DNA of 64,000 nucleotides from Chrysaora quinquecirrha (Eukaryota; Cnidaria; Scyphozoa; Semaeostomeae; Pelagiidae): the NCBI GenBank assembly GCA_014526335.1, contig JACTAT010000012.1, positions 2,339,024 through 2,403,023 of the forward strand, given 5' to 3'. A program made the translations under genes and the position numbers. The notes below the pieces were generated by a model. That model did not search any database. It was not told the DNA's origin and saw only the letters and a list, made by a program, of their open reading frames with translations. Shown piece by piece: positions 41,691 through 52,968 of this stretch (the first letter of the stretch is position 1; every line of letters begins with the position of its first letter).

Positions 41691-42703
41691 TCACCTCATT
41701 GAAAGGTTCAATGCTCAGGCAAATCGTTAAATGACGCATTCTTTTCACCTTCGAAGATGAAGTTTTGTGTAAATAAATATGCCTATGAATGACATCCTTT
41801 GTTCTGATATTGGAAAACCCCGCATCCGTTTCACGTGATAAATTATTATCGACCACACGACACACATCTGCTTTCTCTTTCTTTCGCGATGGCTGTGTTC
41901 AAGGCATGACAGAGATATGTTGAAGAAATCGTTCATTTTGGTTGATGCAGCTAACGATTTTCAAAATTTTAATGCATCTAGACCAGGTCCTGGAGCTTGG
42001 AACTGGGATTTATGTTTTATTTGTCCCTTTTTACCCCTGATTTGACCCCCTAAACCTCAAAATTTAAAAAAGAACTGATTAAATTTTGGATATCAGCACC
42101 TAAAATTCACCCCATATTCAAATTCTCAAATAATTCCAATGGTTCTTTGATGTTTTGAAACCCTTGCCCTCTTTCCCCTTTTAACCCCTGATTTGACCCC
42201 CTTAATGTCAAAATTTTGAAAAATGAATTAGATTTTCGAAATCAGCACCCAAAACTTGCCCCCTGACATGAATTTCACCCTATTTTGGCAACTTTGATTT
42301 TTCGACTAATTTTTTACCTCTGGGACCTACTGGGACGATGGGCATGAGAGGGTTAAGGGCCATCTCGGCCTAGATACCTGAAATATAAAAAAAATACATC
42401 TTTTAGCTTGACAGTGTATCCGATGTGTGTTACCATTGTTCAAAGTTAGCTCCTCAGCCAACCTCCCATACATAGCATTTCGGGAGCTATAATTGGTATA
42501 TTCCCTAACATAAGGATGCCCCCTTACTCATGCAACCTGGAATGATGCTAGCAGAATAGGTAACATATAAGGTGTGAGTCTATCGTGTTTACTGAATCAT
42601 ATTTCTGTCATTATCATTAATTGTGAATTTTGTCTTAGAAGTCGGGGCTGTTAGAACCATATTTAGGTCGAATCGTGCATTTTTATGATACCAGCACCAA
42701 AAT

Positions 42704-43604
42704 TGGTGAAGAGGGGTAGTTTGACACGCTGAAAAAGATAGGATGTGGACCCCAACTGAAAAATGCCCCCTTGTGCTATTTTTAGACTGGGGTAATAGGT
42801 ACCAGACCTCTACACAAGTTTTAACTGTAGTTTTGTTATGAATCGCGTCAGAGACACCAAACTTGGCGAAAAGGGGCAGTTTGACACGCTGAAAAAGATA
42901 GGATGTGGACCCCAACTGAAAAATGCCACCTTGTGCTATTTTTAGACTGGGGTAATAGGTACCAGACCTCTACACAAGTTTTAACTGTAGTTTTGTTATG
43001 AATCGCGTTAGAGGCATCAAACTTGGCGAAAAGGGGCAGTTTGACAGGCTGAAAAGGATAGGATGTGGGCCCTAACTGAAAAATGCCCCCTTGTGCTATT
43101 GTTAGACTGGGGTAATAGGTACCAGACCTCTACACAAGTTTTAACTGTAGTTTTGTTATGAATCGCATTAGAGGCATCAAACTTGGCAAAAAGGGGCAGT
43201 TTGACACGCTGAAAAGGATAGGATGTGGGCCCCAACTGAAAAATGCCCCCTTGTGCTATTTTTAGACTGGGGTAATAGGTACCAGACCTCTACACAAGTT
43301 TTAACTGTAGTTTTGTTATGAATCGCCTTAGAGGCATCAAACATGGCGAAAAGGGGCAGTTTGACACGCTGAAAAGGATAGGATGTGGACCCCAACTGAA
43401 AAATGCCCCCTTGTGCTATTTTCAGACTGGGGTAATAGGTACCAGACCTCTACACAAGTTTTAACTGTAATTTATGTATAATTCGCGCTAGAGGCATCAA
43501 ACTTGGCGAAAAGGGGCAGTCTGACACGCTGAAAAAGATGGGATGTGGACCCCAACTGGAAAATGCCCCCTTGTGCTATTTTTAGACTGAAGTTATGACT
43601 TCAA
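42704..43604. repeat. 160-bp tandem repeat, about six units (copy 2)
   Basis: The duplicate of 40790-41690, with the same unit order and a few point differences (for example GACAGGCTG for GACACGCTG near 43046, and CCTTAGAGG near 43326). It lies directly upstream of the CFICQ gene starting at 43831. Confidence 0.9.
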
Positions 43605-43830
43605 TCACCTCATTGAAAGGTTCAATGCTCAGGCAAATCGTTAAATGACGCATTCTTTTCACCTTCGAAGATGAAGTTTTGTGTAAATAAATATGCCTAT
43701 GAATGACATCCTTTGTTCTGATATTGGAAAACCCCGCATCCGTTTCACGTGATAAATTATTATCGACCACACGACACACATCTGCTTTCTCTTTCTTTCG
43801 CGATGGCTGTGTTCAAGGCATGACAGAGAT

Positions 43831-45870
43831 ATGTTGAAGAAATCGTTCATTTTGGTTGATGCAGCTAACGATTTTCAAAATGTTAATGCATCTAGACCAG
43901 GTCCTGGAGCTTGGAACTGGGATTTATGTTTTATTTGTCAGGAGCCATCATCAGAGGAACTTATCTGTCCAGCAAAGAAGAGCAAAAGACCTGACAAATC
44001 GGCTGGGTACAGCTCCATTGCCAGTCGGTTGAAAAAGTTTCATGAGGTTGGTGAACTTCCGTTGTCTATCAGCAACAGAATTTCTTATCTAACCAGCGAA
44101 AGCCTTTGCGAAAAACTTGTATCAAATGAAGCCAAATTCCATACAAAATGTAGAAATAAGTACGACGATTTTCATCTTAACAGACTTTCAAAGAAAGGCA
44201 AGCAAACTGAAGTCAATATCGATAAAGACAAAAGTATAGATTCACTTCTAAGCTCGCCTCCAAGTACAAGATCTCGATTTAGTGCAGACAACTTCAAAAT
44301 TAAATGCTTCTTTTGTGACAAGGAGGATGACAGAGCTAATCTGGCACAAGCACAAACATTTGATCTGGATAGAAAAGTTAGATATGCTGCAACTCAGTTA
44401 TGTGATGAGAAACTCCTTGCAAAGCTAGCGGAGGGGGACATGATTGCCGTGGAAGCCCTATATCATAAAGTGTGCCTTACATCTCTATATAACAGACTGT
44501 GAGACGTGAAAGAATCAAAGTCACTCATGGAATCTAAAGATGCAATAATTGAGGGTATTGTTTTGGCAGAGATTCTGGATTATATTGAAGATTCACGGGA
44601 TTGCTGTGATTCTATTCCTGTTTTTAAGCTTCGAGATATGAAATATTTGTATTGTGAGCGATTGAAAGAATACGGTGTATCCGATGTCTGTGAAAAGAAT
44701 GTTCATAGTACACGCCTTAAGGAAAGAATTTTGTCACATATGCCGGAATTAGAAGAAAAGAAAAAGGGCCGAGATGTGATTCTGTTGTTCAGGAAAGAAG
44801 CCGGATGCGCCGTTTTCCAAGCCTGTTTGCAAAGCTACGAAGATGATGGAATATGCCTTTCGAAAACTGCAAAAATAATCAGAAAGCAGGTTTTTGATTA
44901 TAGGGAAAATGCCGGCAATAATGAGCCAATTGCAAGTAACGAAAAAGTATCAATACCGAACTCCTTGGTAACATTGATCAGTATGATAACGAACGGAACA
45001 AGAATCAACGATCCAAGTAAAGATAAGATTGCCCTAACTCTTTCACAGCTTATTTGTTTCAATATGGCAAAGCAAAGATGACCTACATCTGTCGATTCAA
45101 ATAATATTAAACATTTAAAGGAAGCCGAAATGCCTTTCCCGCTTTATGCAGGTTTGCCAAAACCCGTAAAAAAGGTCTAATCAATATGTTGGCAAAAAAT
45201 GGGCTCAGTGTTTCATATGAAAGAATCAAGAGTGTACAGTCATCTGTTACTAGAATTCTTTATAAGAAATACCAGGAAGAAGGAGTAGTATGCCCAACAA
45301 GTCTAAGAGAAGGTCTTTTTACCACTGCTGCAATTGACAATATTGATCATGATCCATCGTCTACGACAGCAACACAATCATTTCATGGAACTAGCATTTT
45401 CCTTTTCCAGCACCCAGAAGAACCATTAGAGCGCCCGGACATTCAACTGACAACAAACACTGAGTATCATCGAACCAAGATTGAGCTACTGGAGTATTAC
45501 ACACAGATTCTACCAACAAAGTCCAAAGCAGAAGAGTTCCCGTTGCAATCAGTTAACCATTGAAATGGTCGAATGTTTGATGCTGGTAAGGAGGCGGAAA
45601 TTTGGCTGAAAAATTTGGAAATCCTAAATGAGAAAGAAATCGCAACAGACTTGGAACATCGGTTATCTTGGTCAGCTTTCCACTCCAGGAAGTCCACAAG
45701 CCAGTCTGTCAAATGTATATCCGCGTTGCTGCCGTTGATCAATGAAAGTATAAACTCTACAGCCATTGTTCGTCATACAATGAATATCATCAAACTGGCT
45801 CTTCTAAAGTTAAACAATAAAGATAAACGATTTGAACATCGCGTTCGAATTATTATTACGCCATCATAAT
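43831..45870 (+). pseudogene. CFICQ-family transposon protein, N-terminal two-thirds
   Basis: Starts MLKKSFILVDAANDFQNVNA. First Cys cluster WDLCFICQEPSSEELICPA, then KFHTKCRNKYDDFHLNRLSK. Second cluster KIKCFFCDKEDD and ALYHKVCLTSLYNRL. A stop at 44500 is followed in the same reading sense by DCCDSIPVFKLRDMKYLYCE and later QLICFNMAKQR. Frameshifts lie near 45080, 45180 and 45560. Then LPKP, a GLSVSYERI segment, RLSWSAFHSRKS and CISALLPLINESINSTAIVR. The gene is cut at about 45846 where it meets Polinton terminal-repeat sequence, so the PIN-like FHAFTGND part (compare 1095-2120) is missing. Probably TE-encoded; function unknown. Confidence 0.6.
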
Positions 45871-45918
45871 TAATCAATCAGATTGTAGGATTTCTGGAAA
45901 CTTCTGGAAACTTCTAGA
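45846..45918 (-). repeat. Family A terminal-repeat relic with five HSE units
   Basis: GTTCGAATTATTATTACGCC, then CAATCAGATTGTAGGATTTC, matches the complement of 6285-6345. TTC-TG-GAA-AC-TTC-TG-GAA-AC-TTC-TA-GA gives five spaced HSE units at 45894-45918. It joins directly to family B repeat sequence (GTTAAATCGGAAACGAGGC). Confidence 0.65.
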
Positions 45919-46175
45919 TTGTTAAATCGGAAACGAGGCTAGCGGTTTCAGACAAGGATTGGAAGAACTCTTGAGGTTGGAGAAACCAGCATAATATAAC
46001 CATCGTACTATAACACGACCTGATGACGTTATCAGTGACGTCATTGATAGTATGAGCCGCGTGCGCTAGGATCTGGGACTCTTGGAGAAACCAGCATAAT
46101 ATATCCATAAAAACCGTCGCACTATAGCGCGACCTGATGATGTCACTGATGACGTCACTGCGCTGGGGCCCGCAT
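45919..46175 (+). promoter_or_regulatory. Family B terminal repeat, duplicated, with several CREs
   Basis: GTTAAATCGGAAACGAGGCT to AAGAACTCTTGAGGTTGGAG matches the complement of 4640-4725. TGACGTTA at 46024-46031, TGACGTCA at 46036-46043, TGATGTCA at 46138-46145 and TGACGTCA at 46150-46157 lie in two partial repeat copies. Each has GGAGAAACCAGCATAATATA followed by a (C)ACTATA(G/A)C(G/A)CGACC block. Confidence 0.65.
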
Positions 46176-46203
46176 CCCTGAAGTTTGGCCTGGCGCTTGC
46201 AAC

Positions 46204-46425
46204 CTACTTTTGACTTACTATATCAGTATCAATAAACTCTGTTGGTTGGAAATCAAGAAATTCTGCCACAGCAATTTCATCAGAAGCTGTACCGCTTATG
46301 AATTTTACTATATCAGTATCAATAAACTCTGTTGGTTGGAAATCAAGAAATTCTGCCACAGCAATTTCATCAGAAGCTGTACCGCTTATGAATTGATTAC
46401 TTTCATCATCAAATGTAATTGCCAT
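46204..46425 (-). CDS. Small acidic protein made of a perfect 30-residue duplication
   Basis: 73 codons: MAITFDDESNQ, then two exact copies of a 30-residue unit (FISGTASDEIAVAEFLDFQP... to DTDIV) and a short end SQK. The DNA repeat is 90 bp and identical in both copies. The protein is acidic. It is the first leftward gene inside this family B terminal repeat. Function unknown. Confidence 0.5.
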   Translation of the reverse strand: MAITFDDESNQFISGTASDEIAVAEFLDFQPTEFIDTDIVKFISGTASDEIAVAEFLDFQPTEFIDTDIVSQK

Positions 46426-46566
46426 TGTAAGTAGTAAGTATAAAATTAAACAAAAAAGGACAACTATGTTTTCTACTGGAAACTTCCAGAAATAAACTCC
46501 AATCTTACTTTACATGAATATATGCAATGTATTTATTAATATAAAATTACAATTTACATTCAAAAG

Positions 46567-47260
46567 TTAATGTAAGTAATTATATGCCCCATTATAGATT
46601 TGTTTATATTGTCGCAAAACTTTAATAAGTTTCCTTTTCTGTTTACGTGTTGTTTTCTTACTTTTAACCAACTCTGTTGCTCTTTTAACTTTCGAAAAAA
46701 GTTTTTTCATTGATGCTTCAGGTTTCTTGTTTTGTTTTATTGGCGTTGTAGTTATTAAGGAATGTAATTTTATTTTCTTTTTACCAACCTTATCTTGCAA
46801 ATGAGCAACTGATTTAGGAGCAACAATTGTTACATCTTTCTCAATTGTTTTTGGTGTTGTTGCAAGTTTTATTTGTTCATTACTTAAGTCACGACGTTTT
46901 TCATTGGGCGTTTCTAAAGTGCTTGCTGTAATCGTTCGCTTAATGCCAGTTTAAGCATACTATTGAGGTTTTTTTCATATCATTTATAGCTTTCGCAGCT
47001 AATTGTTTACCTTTCGTGATCAGCTTGTTTGCCTTCATTTAAAAGATTTTTTGACGCAACTTGCTTTTTTAATTGCGTTGCACCTTTTTTCAAGCCTTTT
47101 GTAACACTTTGTTTCAAACCCTTTAAAAGACCAGTCATTAAACCATGACCTTGTGTTTTATTGTTAGAAATGTTGAGTCTTTGTTAAAAGCTGTCCGCTG
47201 GTAGTCTTATAATAAGCGGCATCTTGTTCGGTTCCTTCCTTAATGTAATTAATTTTTAAA
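46567..47260 (-). pseudogene. pVI-like basic minor capsid protein, family B
   Basis: N-terminal piece GHGLMTGLLKGLKQSVTKGL then KKGATQLKKQVASKNLL has the Gly-rich/amphipathic pattern of Polinton pVI-like proteins. Frameshifts lie near 47030 and 46960. The C-terminal part, ITASTLETPNEKRRDLSNEQ onward through SMKKLFSKVKRATELVKSKK, is open to a stop at 46567. It follows the penton-like gene at 47309, the usual Polinton neighbourhood. Confidence 0.5.
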
Positions 47261-47308
47261 TAAACTCTGACAGATAAAGAAATTATTTATTTACTTCTTT
47301 ATATTTTT

Positions 47309-48510
47309 CTATTTTTCATCTAACAAACGAAAAGATAAATCAATGTATGCTTTTGTAACTACTTTTTGTCCTTTTGAATTTAAACATATTATATGAAAGC
47401 AAGATAAAAGCAAATCCTTTAAATTACAAAATAATATTGTCTCAGGTTCATAAGAAATAACCTGATTTGAAAAAACCGAATCAAAACGTATTCCAGACAC
47501 AATAGCAAGTAAAGGTGCATCAGTATCACCAATAAATTGTGATTCAACATTATCGCTATGTATGTATAGAGTTCGACCTTCTACTGTATTTGGAAAAAAT
47601 GAATGAGCTTTCAATAAGATAGATGTATTATTATCTACTAATCCTTCAGGAGAGCAATACAACGAATCTGTATTTCCAACAGCAGTTTTGTTATAACAAA
47701 ATTCCTCATACCTCTTCCAAATTACAGCTTTTTGCTCATCTATAGTTGCATTTAAAACATCGAAGCCTAAAAACGGTAATAAAGCATCGCCATAATTAAT
47801 ACTGATTATACATGGCGGAATATCAATAATTGAAGCGACTGCTTTTTCATTAACTTCATGAATCAGCCATGTTATATGTACTGGTAATCTCCAATTATCA
47901 TCAGGGAAGTAATCAAATAATAACTGCTGTTGCTTAATACCAACTTTAGGAAATTGCAATGCAACATAATCATTGACGGCCTGCTGAAATGTATAAGTCT
48001 TTTTTGTTGATTTTTCTTTTGCAGTTTCAAATGCCACAAAATCTGTGAGTGTTCTTAACACTTCCTTAAGAGATACAATTGTTTGATTCAACGGTTTTAA
48101 CAAAGCTGCAATAATTTAGCTAAATCAATTCGAATAATAGGTGCCATTGGTTTTGAAAAGTCCATATCATACTTTGACTGTTTTTCCAATGCTATATTTG
48201 TAATAGCATTGTAATAATTCTTTCTATAGCTTTCATCGTTAGCTTTACGTGTTTCAAACATAATCTGTTCATTTAATGAGTTTTGTGTTTTATCATGTTT
48301 ATATTCTTTCCAAGCACCAAAATAAATTTCCACCAGCCACTCATCTAAGTTGCATTGATTTTCACAAGGTATACGGATGACTTTTAGACTATTTTCGTAA
48401 TTAAAGTCAATCTTTTGCAAAGCATCTTGCCAACCTTGAGTCATATCTATACTATCTAACCTGAATTTTCTGTCAAGGTTGAGTTTAAAATCAAATATGA
48501 AGCATTGCAT
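47309..48510 (-). pseudogene. Penton-like minor capsid protein, family B
   Basis: Two abutting leftward ORFs (48510-48097 and 48103-47309) overlap by seven bases in different frames, one frameshift in a gene of about 400 codons. The C-terminal block LYIHSDNVESQFIGDTDAPL, then IVSGIRFDSVFSN and AYIDLSFRLL, parallels the FIYCSLLDYRVVGKISTPLL region of the family A protein at 12072-13019. The first part starts MQCFIFDFKLNLDRKFRLDS. A middle WEYFCYNK-like, SHSFFPNTVEGR region fits capsid loops. Identity as penton is based on that C-terminal pattern. Confidence 0.58.
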
Positions 48511-48779
48511 TCACTATCGTAATTGCCTTGTAGATAAATCTTTTATTATTTGTAAATGCCATTCTTGCTTTATTTATAAAGTGATTTGAATATTAAATTA
48601 CTTATCTATATAAGTTGAAGGATCTTCTGTAAATAAAAGTTCTAGCATAAAAAATTTAGGGCTAAATTCGTTATTATTTTTAATATCATGTAAATACAAA
48701 GTGCAAACAGTTTGATTAACAAAATTACATTCTTTGAATTTTAAATGTGTCGGTTGATGAGTATACACTTCAAATCCTT

Positions 48780-50066
48780 CTTGTTCTTAAGCTTAATCAG
48801 CTTGCAGTAGCCAAAAAATCATGAATATTAACTAAAGAATCTAAAAGTGACCGTTTATATCTTAAACCATCTTGGAACCAAGCTAAAATGTCTTTCCACC
48901 GACCATTTAACCATCTACCATCGTCTGTGGTGATTCGTAAGATTACATAATCACCTAGACAATAACTACTTCCATGTTTTTTTTATTTCTAATTTTGATG
49001 CAGACTGTTTTAATTGTAATTTTATTTCTCTTGCTATTGTAATATTTGGAAGTTTAACTTCAAAGTATCTGTTTATCCCTACAGCTTTTTGATCAGGATA
49101 TGAAGCTTTTACATAATCACATTTATTAAAATGTATATTAGTCAATATAGAAGCAAGACACTATCATTATCATTGTCTACAGCTGAGACACTATCATTGT
49201 CTTCAGCTAATTCTGATGATAGTGCTCGTCTGGATATCAAAGCCAGAGGTTTTTATCGGCCAGCCCAGACAGCTTTCTTTGATGTAAGGGTCGTGAACTT
49301 GAATGCAAAGACGCACATAAACTTAACAACAGAAGAAGTCCTTAAAAATGCAGAAAATGAGAAAAAAAGAGCATATAACGAGCGTGTCATCGAAATTGAG
49401 CATGGGACATTCACACCCCTTGTGTTTGGAATGAATAGAGCTATGAGCAAGGAATGTCAGACTTTCCATAAAAAATTGGCCTCAAAATTAAGAACAAAAT
49501 TAAATAAAAAATACTCAGAAATTATGAACGACATAAGGACTCAAGTTTCTTTTAGTTTAATTAAATCTATGGTTTTATGTTTAAGAGGATCAAGGACTGT
49601 TTTTTAGGTTGTTGCTGGTCTTCCTTTTCTTTTAATTCTATATGTTTTTTACTCAGTTTCTTAATAATTTGATAATGATTTTATTTTAGTAGGCCTAAAT
49701 AGAGTTTCAATTTTAGACTTTTACATTTTCCAATTTCCTTTTATATTCGATATTTAAATTCTGATTTAATTGTAAATACTTGTTTGATAATGAAATGAAA
49801 ATGTTTAAAAAAAAAAAAATATAGAAGCAAGATTAAACTGACGAATTTTTGCAACTGGATCTATAAAGTCTTTCCATTCGACAGGAAAATTTATTGGATT
49901 TATTGGACACATCTAATAATTTGTAAAAACAATCTTCTGCGAAATGAACACGTACAATAGCGACTTGCAATTTACCATCATAATTATTTTTGAAAATAGG
50001 TTCAGCTATTGCATTAGTTAAACTAATTGCAGTATTTACTTGTTTAATTAATCGTCTTTCAATCAT
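48780..50066 (-). pseudogene. Family B gene (homologue of 4163-4459), split by a LINE fragment
   Basis: The N-terminal block 50066-49833 starts MIERRLIKQVNTAISLTNAI. It shifts frame near 49880, then is cut by the retrotransposon fragment with its 15-bp duplication. It continues at 49144 as NKCDYVKASYPDQKAVGINR, shifts again near 48975, and ends with ITTDDGRWLNGRWKDILAWF at about 48795. The last two blocks align with the intact ORF at 4163-4459. Function unknown. Confidence 0.55.
49144..49832 (+). mobile_element. 5'-truncated LINE fragment with poly(A) and 15-bp target duplication
   Basis: AATATAGAAGCAAGA occurs at 49144-49158 and again at 49818-49832, directly after a run of A (49807-49819). 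Between them is a rightward ORF piece (SANSDDSARLDIKARGFYRP, EHGTFTPLVFGMNRAMSKEC, KYSEIMNDIRTQVSFSLIKS) that is the end of a reverse-transcriptase polyprotein, then a 3'UTR. Target duplication plus poly(A) is the mark of target-primed reverse transcription. Confidence 0.85.
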
Positions 50067-50401
50067 GTTTCACCTATGGAGTATAAAACGACAACTGTTT
50101 CAACTTCACATTCTTTAGCGACACAAGAAGTAATTATTCGATTCTCTCTTGTTTCCTTAATGTCAGCTAGATTAGGTGAAATCTCTAACCAAAAAGTTTG
50201 GATAGTAAATGTATCAATTAAGGATAATGCTAATTGTTCGAATTCAATGACTTGATTCACAAAATTATTTTTATCATTTTCCATAAATTCAATAAATAAG
50301 TTAACTAATGATCTAGCTAAAATTCCACTGGTGAAATTAAAATTTGCTATATTAGAATTCAGCAAATATACCTCAGTATGTCTCGTGAATAAATGTTTCA
50401 C
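50063..50401 (-). CDS. Family B Polinton protein, unknown
   Basis: An intact 112-codon leftward ORF (MKHLFTRHTEVYLLNSNIAN ... IITSCVAKECEVETVVVLYS). Its end overlaps the start of the next gene by four bases (ATGA), a typical tight arrangement for co-directional Polinton genes. No domain recognised. Confidence 0.5.
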   Translation of the reverse strand: MKHLFTRHTEVYLLNSNIANFNFTSGILARSLVNLFIEFMENDKNNFVNQVIEFEQLALSLIDTFTIQTFWLEISPNLADIKETRENRIITSCVAKECEVETVVVLYSIGET

Positions 50402-50459
50402 ACAACTATTAGGTATTCCATGTTCAAAGCCTTAATAAGACGGTGCTGGATATCCTTTA

Positions 50460-51362
50460 TTATAATATAAAGTAGTGCTTTTTTTGCCTTTTTAAATCAC
50501 ACCAAAACATTTTATCCATATAATGATTATCAAAGTCTATATTACTTCCAAGTGTGTAATTTCTATTTAAGACATAATAAGCATAATGTGTATCTGGAGC
50601 ATGCAGGTATATGAATTTTAAAGAATAATGTGGACTATTTCCATAAATCGAAGCATATTCATCACGATATCTTTTGACAACATTTGGAAAATAATCAGTT
50701 GTCCAATTATCAATTCCTAAAGATTCGACTAACATTCTGCTAAAACGACAGGTCATAAATTGATGTTTTGTAGGAAAACCCATATCTTTCGGGATGTCCA
50801 TTCCTTTAAAACCGAAATCAAATTCTTCAGTAAAACCACGCTGTTCTATAAAAATTATAGATTCTTGTGGGCAAATATCATAGCCATTTAACCAAGTTGT
50901 AAAATCAAACTTTATTTTAAGCAGTCTTCCAAGCCATTCATTAATGGTGTTTAAGTCCCAATTACTACCTGTGTTATCCAATGTCAAGGCTTTATTTTTA
51001 TCTATATGCATTTTAGGTAATTGATTACCAATCCATTTTTTAGGATTTCCTGTTGCAAATACATTATTATAATTATGCTGCTTTGTTAGGTCTGTAACAT
51101 CAAAGTTATTTCTAAATACTGTGCTTGTTGTTTGAAATGGCGAACTTATTCTTTTATACCATAATCGTTGCAGATATTGTATATACTCGCATTGCGGTAG
51201 GATACATTTAATACAACATATCTTCCAGTTCTTAGACGGATTAAGTGTAAGTTTGTTATTTAACTTTACGCAAAAGAGTGAATTTTTGTCATTCGCAGAT
51301 GCTCTAGCTGATGAAATAGCAACAATATTTTGTGTTTTATTTTCAAAATTAAAATACGCCAT
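50460..51362 (-). CDS. Family B Polinton protein, possible capsid component
   Basis: An intact 300-codon leftward ORF starting MAYFNFENKTQNIVAISSAR. An N-terminal VKLNNKLTLNPSKNWKICCI resembles the opening of penton-like capsid proteins (xVxLxxxLxLxxxWxV). Later FSRMLVESLGIDNWTTDYFP and HAPDTHYAYYVLNRNYTLGS. It lies between the integrase and other structural genes. Assignment to the capsid is a guess from that opening pattern and position. It is one of the few unbroken genes in the element. Confidence 0.45.
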   Translation of the reverse strand: MAYFNFENKTQNIVAISSARASANDKNSLFCVKLNNKLTLNPSKNWKICCIKCILPQCEYIQYLQRLWYKRISSPFQTTSTVFRNNFDVTDLTKQHNYNNVFATGNPKKWIGNQLPKMHIDKNKALTLDNTGSNWDLNTINEWLGRLLKIKFDFTTWLNGYDICPQESIIFIEQRGFTEEFDFGFKGMDIPKDMGFPTKHQFMTCRFSRMLVESLGIDNWTTDYFPNVVKRYRDEYASIYGNSPHYSLKFIYLHAPDTHYAYYVLNRNYTLGSNIDFDNHYMDKMFWCDLKRQKKHYFIL

Positions 51363-51850
51363 CTTCTTGTCTATTTACAATATTGTCTCTGTCACGAGAT
51401 ATATCCTGTTGTTCATGCTCGTTATCTTTTCTTCTTGTTTCTTCATTTACTTTGTTTTCTTCTTTAAATGCCAAAAAAATCAACTTTTGATATAACATCT
51501 GTATTTATTACTGAATTATCATTTGAAGTAGCTGTAAATTTCTTTATATCTTTCGTATATACCCAAACTGGTTTATGATAAATATTTGTTACAATAAACG
51601 ACCAATCTAATTATTTCTCTTTCTCTCTTTTATTATTATTATTATTATCATTGTTTTATTTGTTGATGCAGGTTAAAAAGCCGGCAGCAATTTAGCTGAT
51701 GTGGACCTGCTTGTAATACAAAAGTAAATATAATAAAATACTAATTATAAAAAACGTGTCTGTGTCTTTAAAAGAGACGGTTGATGTTTCATTAAAAGAT
51801 ACTGTCTCAATTATTTTGTTAAAATTATGTAAGTTCTTATGTAAGTGCTT
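51363..51850. other. No confident gene; local repeats
   Basis: TTATTATTATTATTATCATTG at about 51630 is low complexity. Just beyond the right border, in the integrase 3' end, the phrase GCTATTTCCACAATTGAATG repeats at 51870 and 51894. A leftward open piece at about 51490-51363 may belong to the next gene. Confidence 0.3.
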
Positions 51851-51853
51851 TGG

Positions 51854-52960
51854 CTATGTAAGTGCTTTCGCTATTTCCACAATTGAATGAATGCTATTTC
51901 CACAATTGAATGCTTTCCCTATTTTAACAATTTTAACTATATTTGGAAATTCAACACTTTGTATTTGATCAGCAAAAAACTTTCCTTGAATCCTTTCACC
52001 ACCCAAATCAATAAACGTATATGCAAATGGTGAATAAGACAAATTAATTTTTTCAATTCGAGAAATCTCATCTGTCCATTGTTTATGAAAACCTCTCAAA
52101 AAAACTGTCCTTCTCTTTTCGATTTGTACATATTCACCAATTTTATATTTTTTCATTATCTTTTGTTTTCTATTATTTATATATTTTGATTTACATGAAT
52201 CCGGAATTTTAGCTTCTTGTTTATTCCAGTACATTTGTAAATTTTCACGTACTTTTTCGTAATTATTTACATTCACCTTGTTTGGAGCCATTCCTATAGT
52301 ACGATGTTTAGAATTGTTCAAACTTTGTACCAGATTGTCTAAGACAGATAAATAATTTTTACTATCTAAAGCAGACATGTATTTGACAATTTTATCTTTA
52401 AGTGTTCTATTATATCTTTCAACAATAGCACATTTAGGATCATCATTTGAATAAAATAATTTTATTTTATTCTTTGCTAATAACTCATTAAATGCTTTAT
52501 TAATAAACTCAGAACCTTTGTCAGCTCTAATCAAATCTGGCCTGCGTCGAGTTGAATCAAGTATGCTTTGCAGTGCAATAACACTCGAAGGTCTGCTTTT
52601 ATTTTACACATGCATGTTTATCAAATTGATCAATACAACAAAACAAATATTGTGTTCCTTGATTATAATCTGGATGAAATATAGATTCACTTTGAACATC
52701 CATTAAATCAATCTCCCAACAATAATCTTGTCTACCTACTTTAATAGGCGGATGAACAAACTTGTTACGAACAGGTCTAAAATCTCCATATGTTATATTT
52801 GATTTAGCCCAGTCATTAATCCTGCTCACGTGTGAGTGTAGGCAGTTCTTTTTTAGCGTAAGTATAATATTTATTTAAACCAGAAAATGAACCAGGAAAT
52901 GTCAGAGAATTATATAATTGAGACAATTTATTTTTCAACAAAGCATTGTTACTTTCCATC
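51854..52960 (-). pseudogene. Family B Polinton integrase
   Basis: Starts MESNNALLKNKLSQLYNSLT (52960). A frameshift near 52835 leads to SRINDWAKSNITYGDFRPVR and CWEIDLMDVQSES (first Asp). Another shift near 52600 leads to DLIRADKGSEFINKAFNELL (second Asp) and CAIVERYNRTLKDKIVKYMS (Glu). The C-terminal domain follows (IGEYVQIEKRRTVFLRGFHK). The D,D,E set is complete. About 370 residues. It resembles the family A integrase but is clearly divergent, marking a second lineage. Confidence 0.85.
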
Positions 52961-52968
52961 TTTAAGCA

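Larger units (their letters stand above)
40110..43938. repeat. 1,914-bp tandem segmental duplication
   Basis: Copy 1 is about 40110-42023 and copy 2 about 42024-43938. Matching landmarks are 1,914 bases apart throughout (for example 40675/42589, 41103/43017, 41745/43659). Only scattered substitutions separate them, so it is recent. The junction at about 42023 joins TTTTATTTGTC of the CFICQ gene start to CCTTTTTACCCC of the satellite. Copy 2 alone runs on into the full gene. Confidence 0.92.

Noticed and set aside
43875..43895. CTAGACCAGG in the CFICQ gene as a hidden terminal repeat of the 561-type element
   Set aside because: The match is only about ten bases, lies inside coding sequence, and does not extend.
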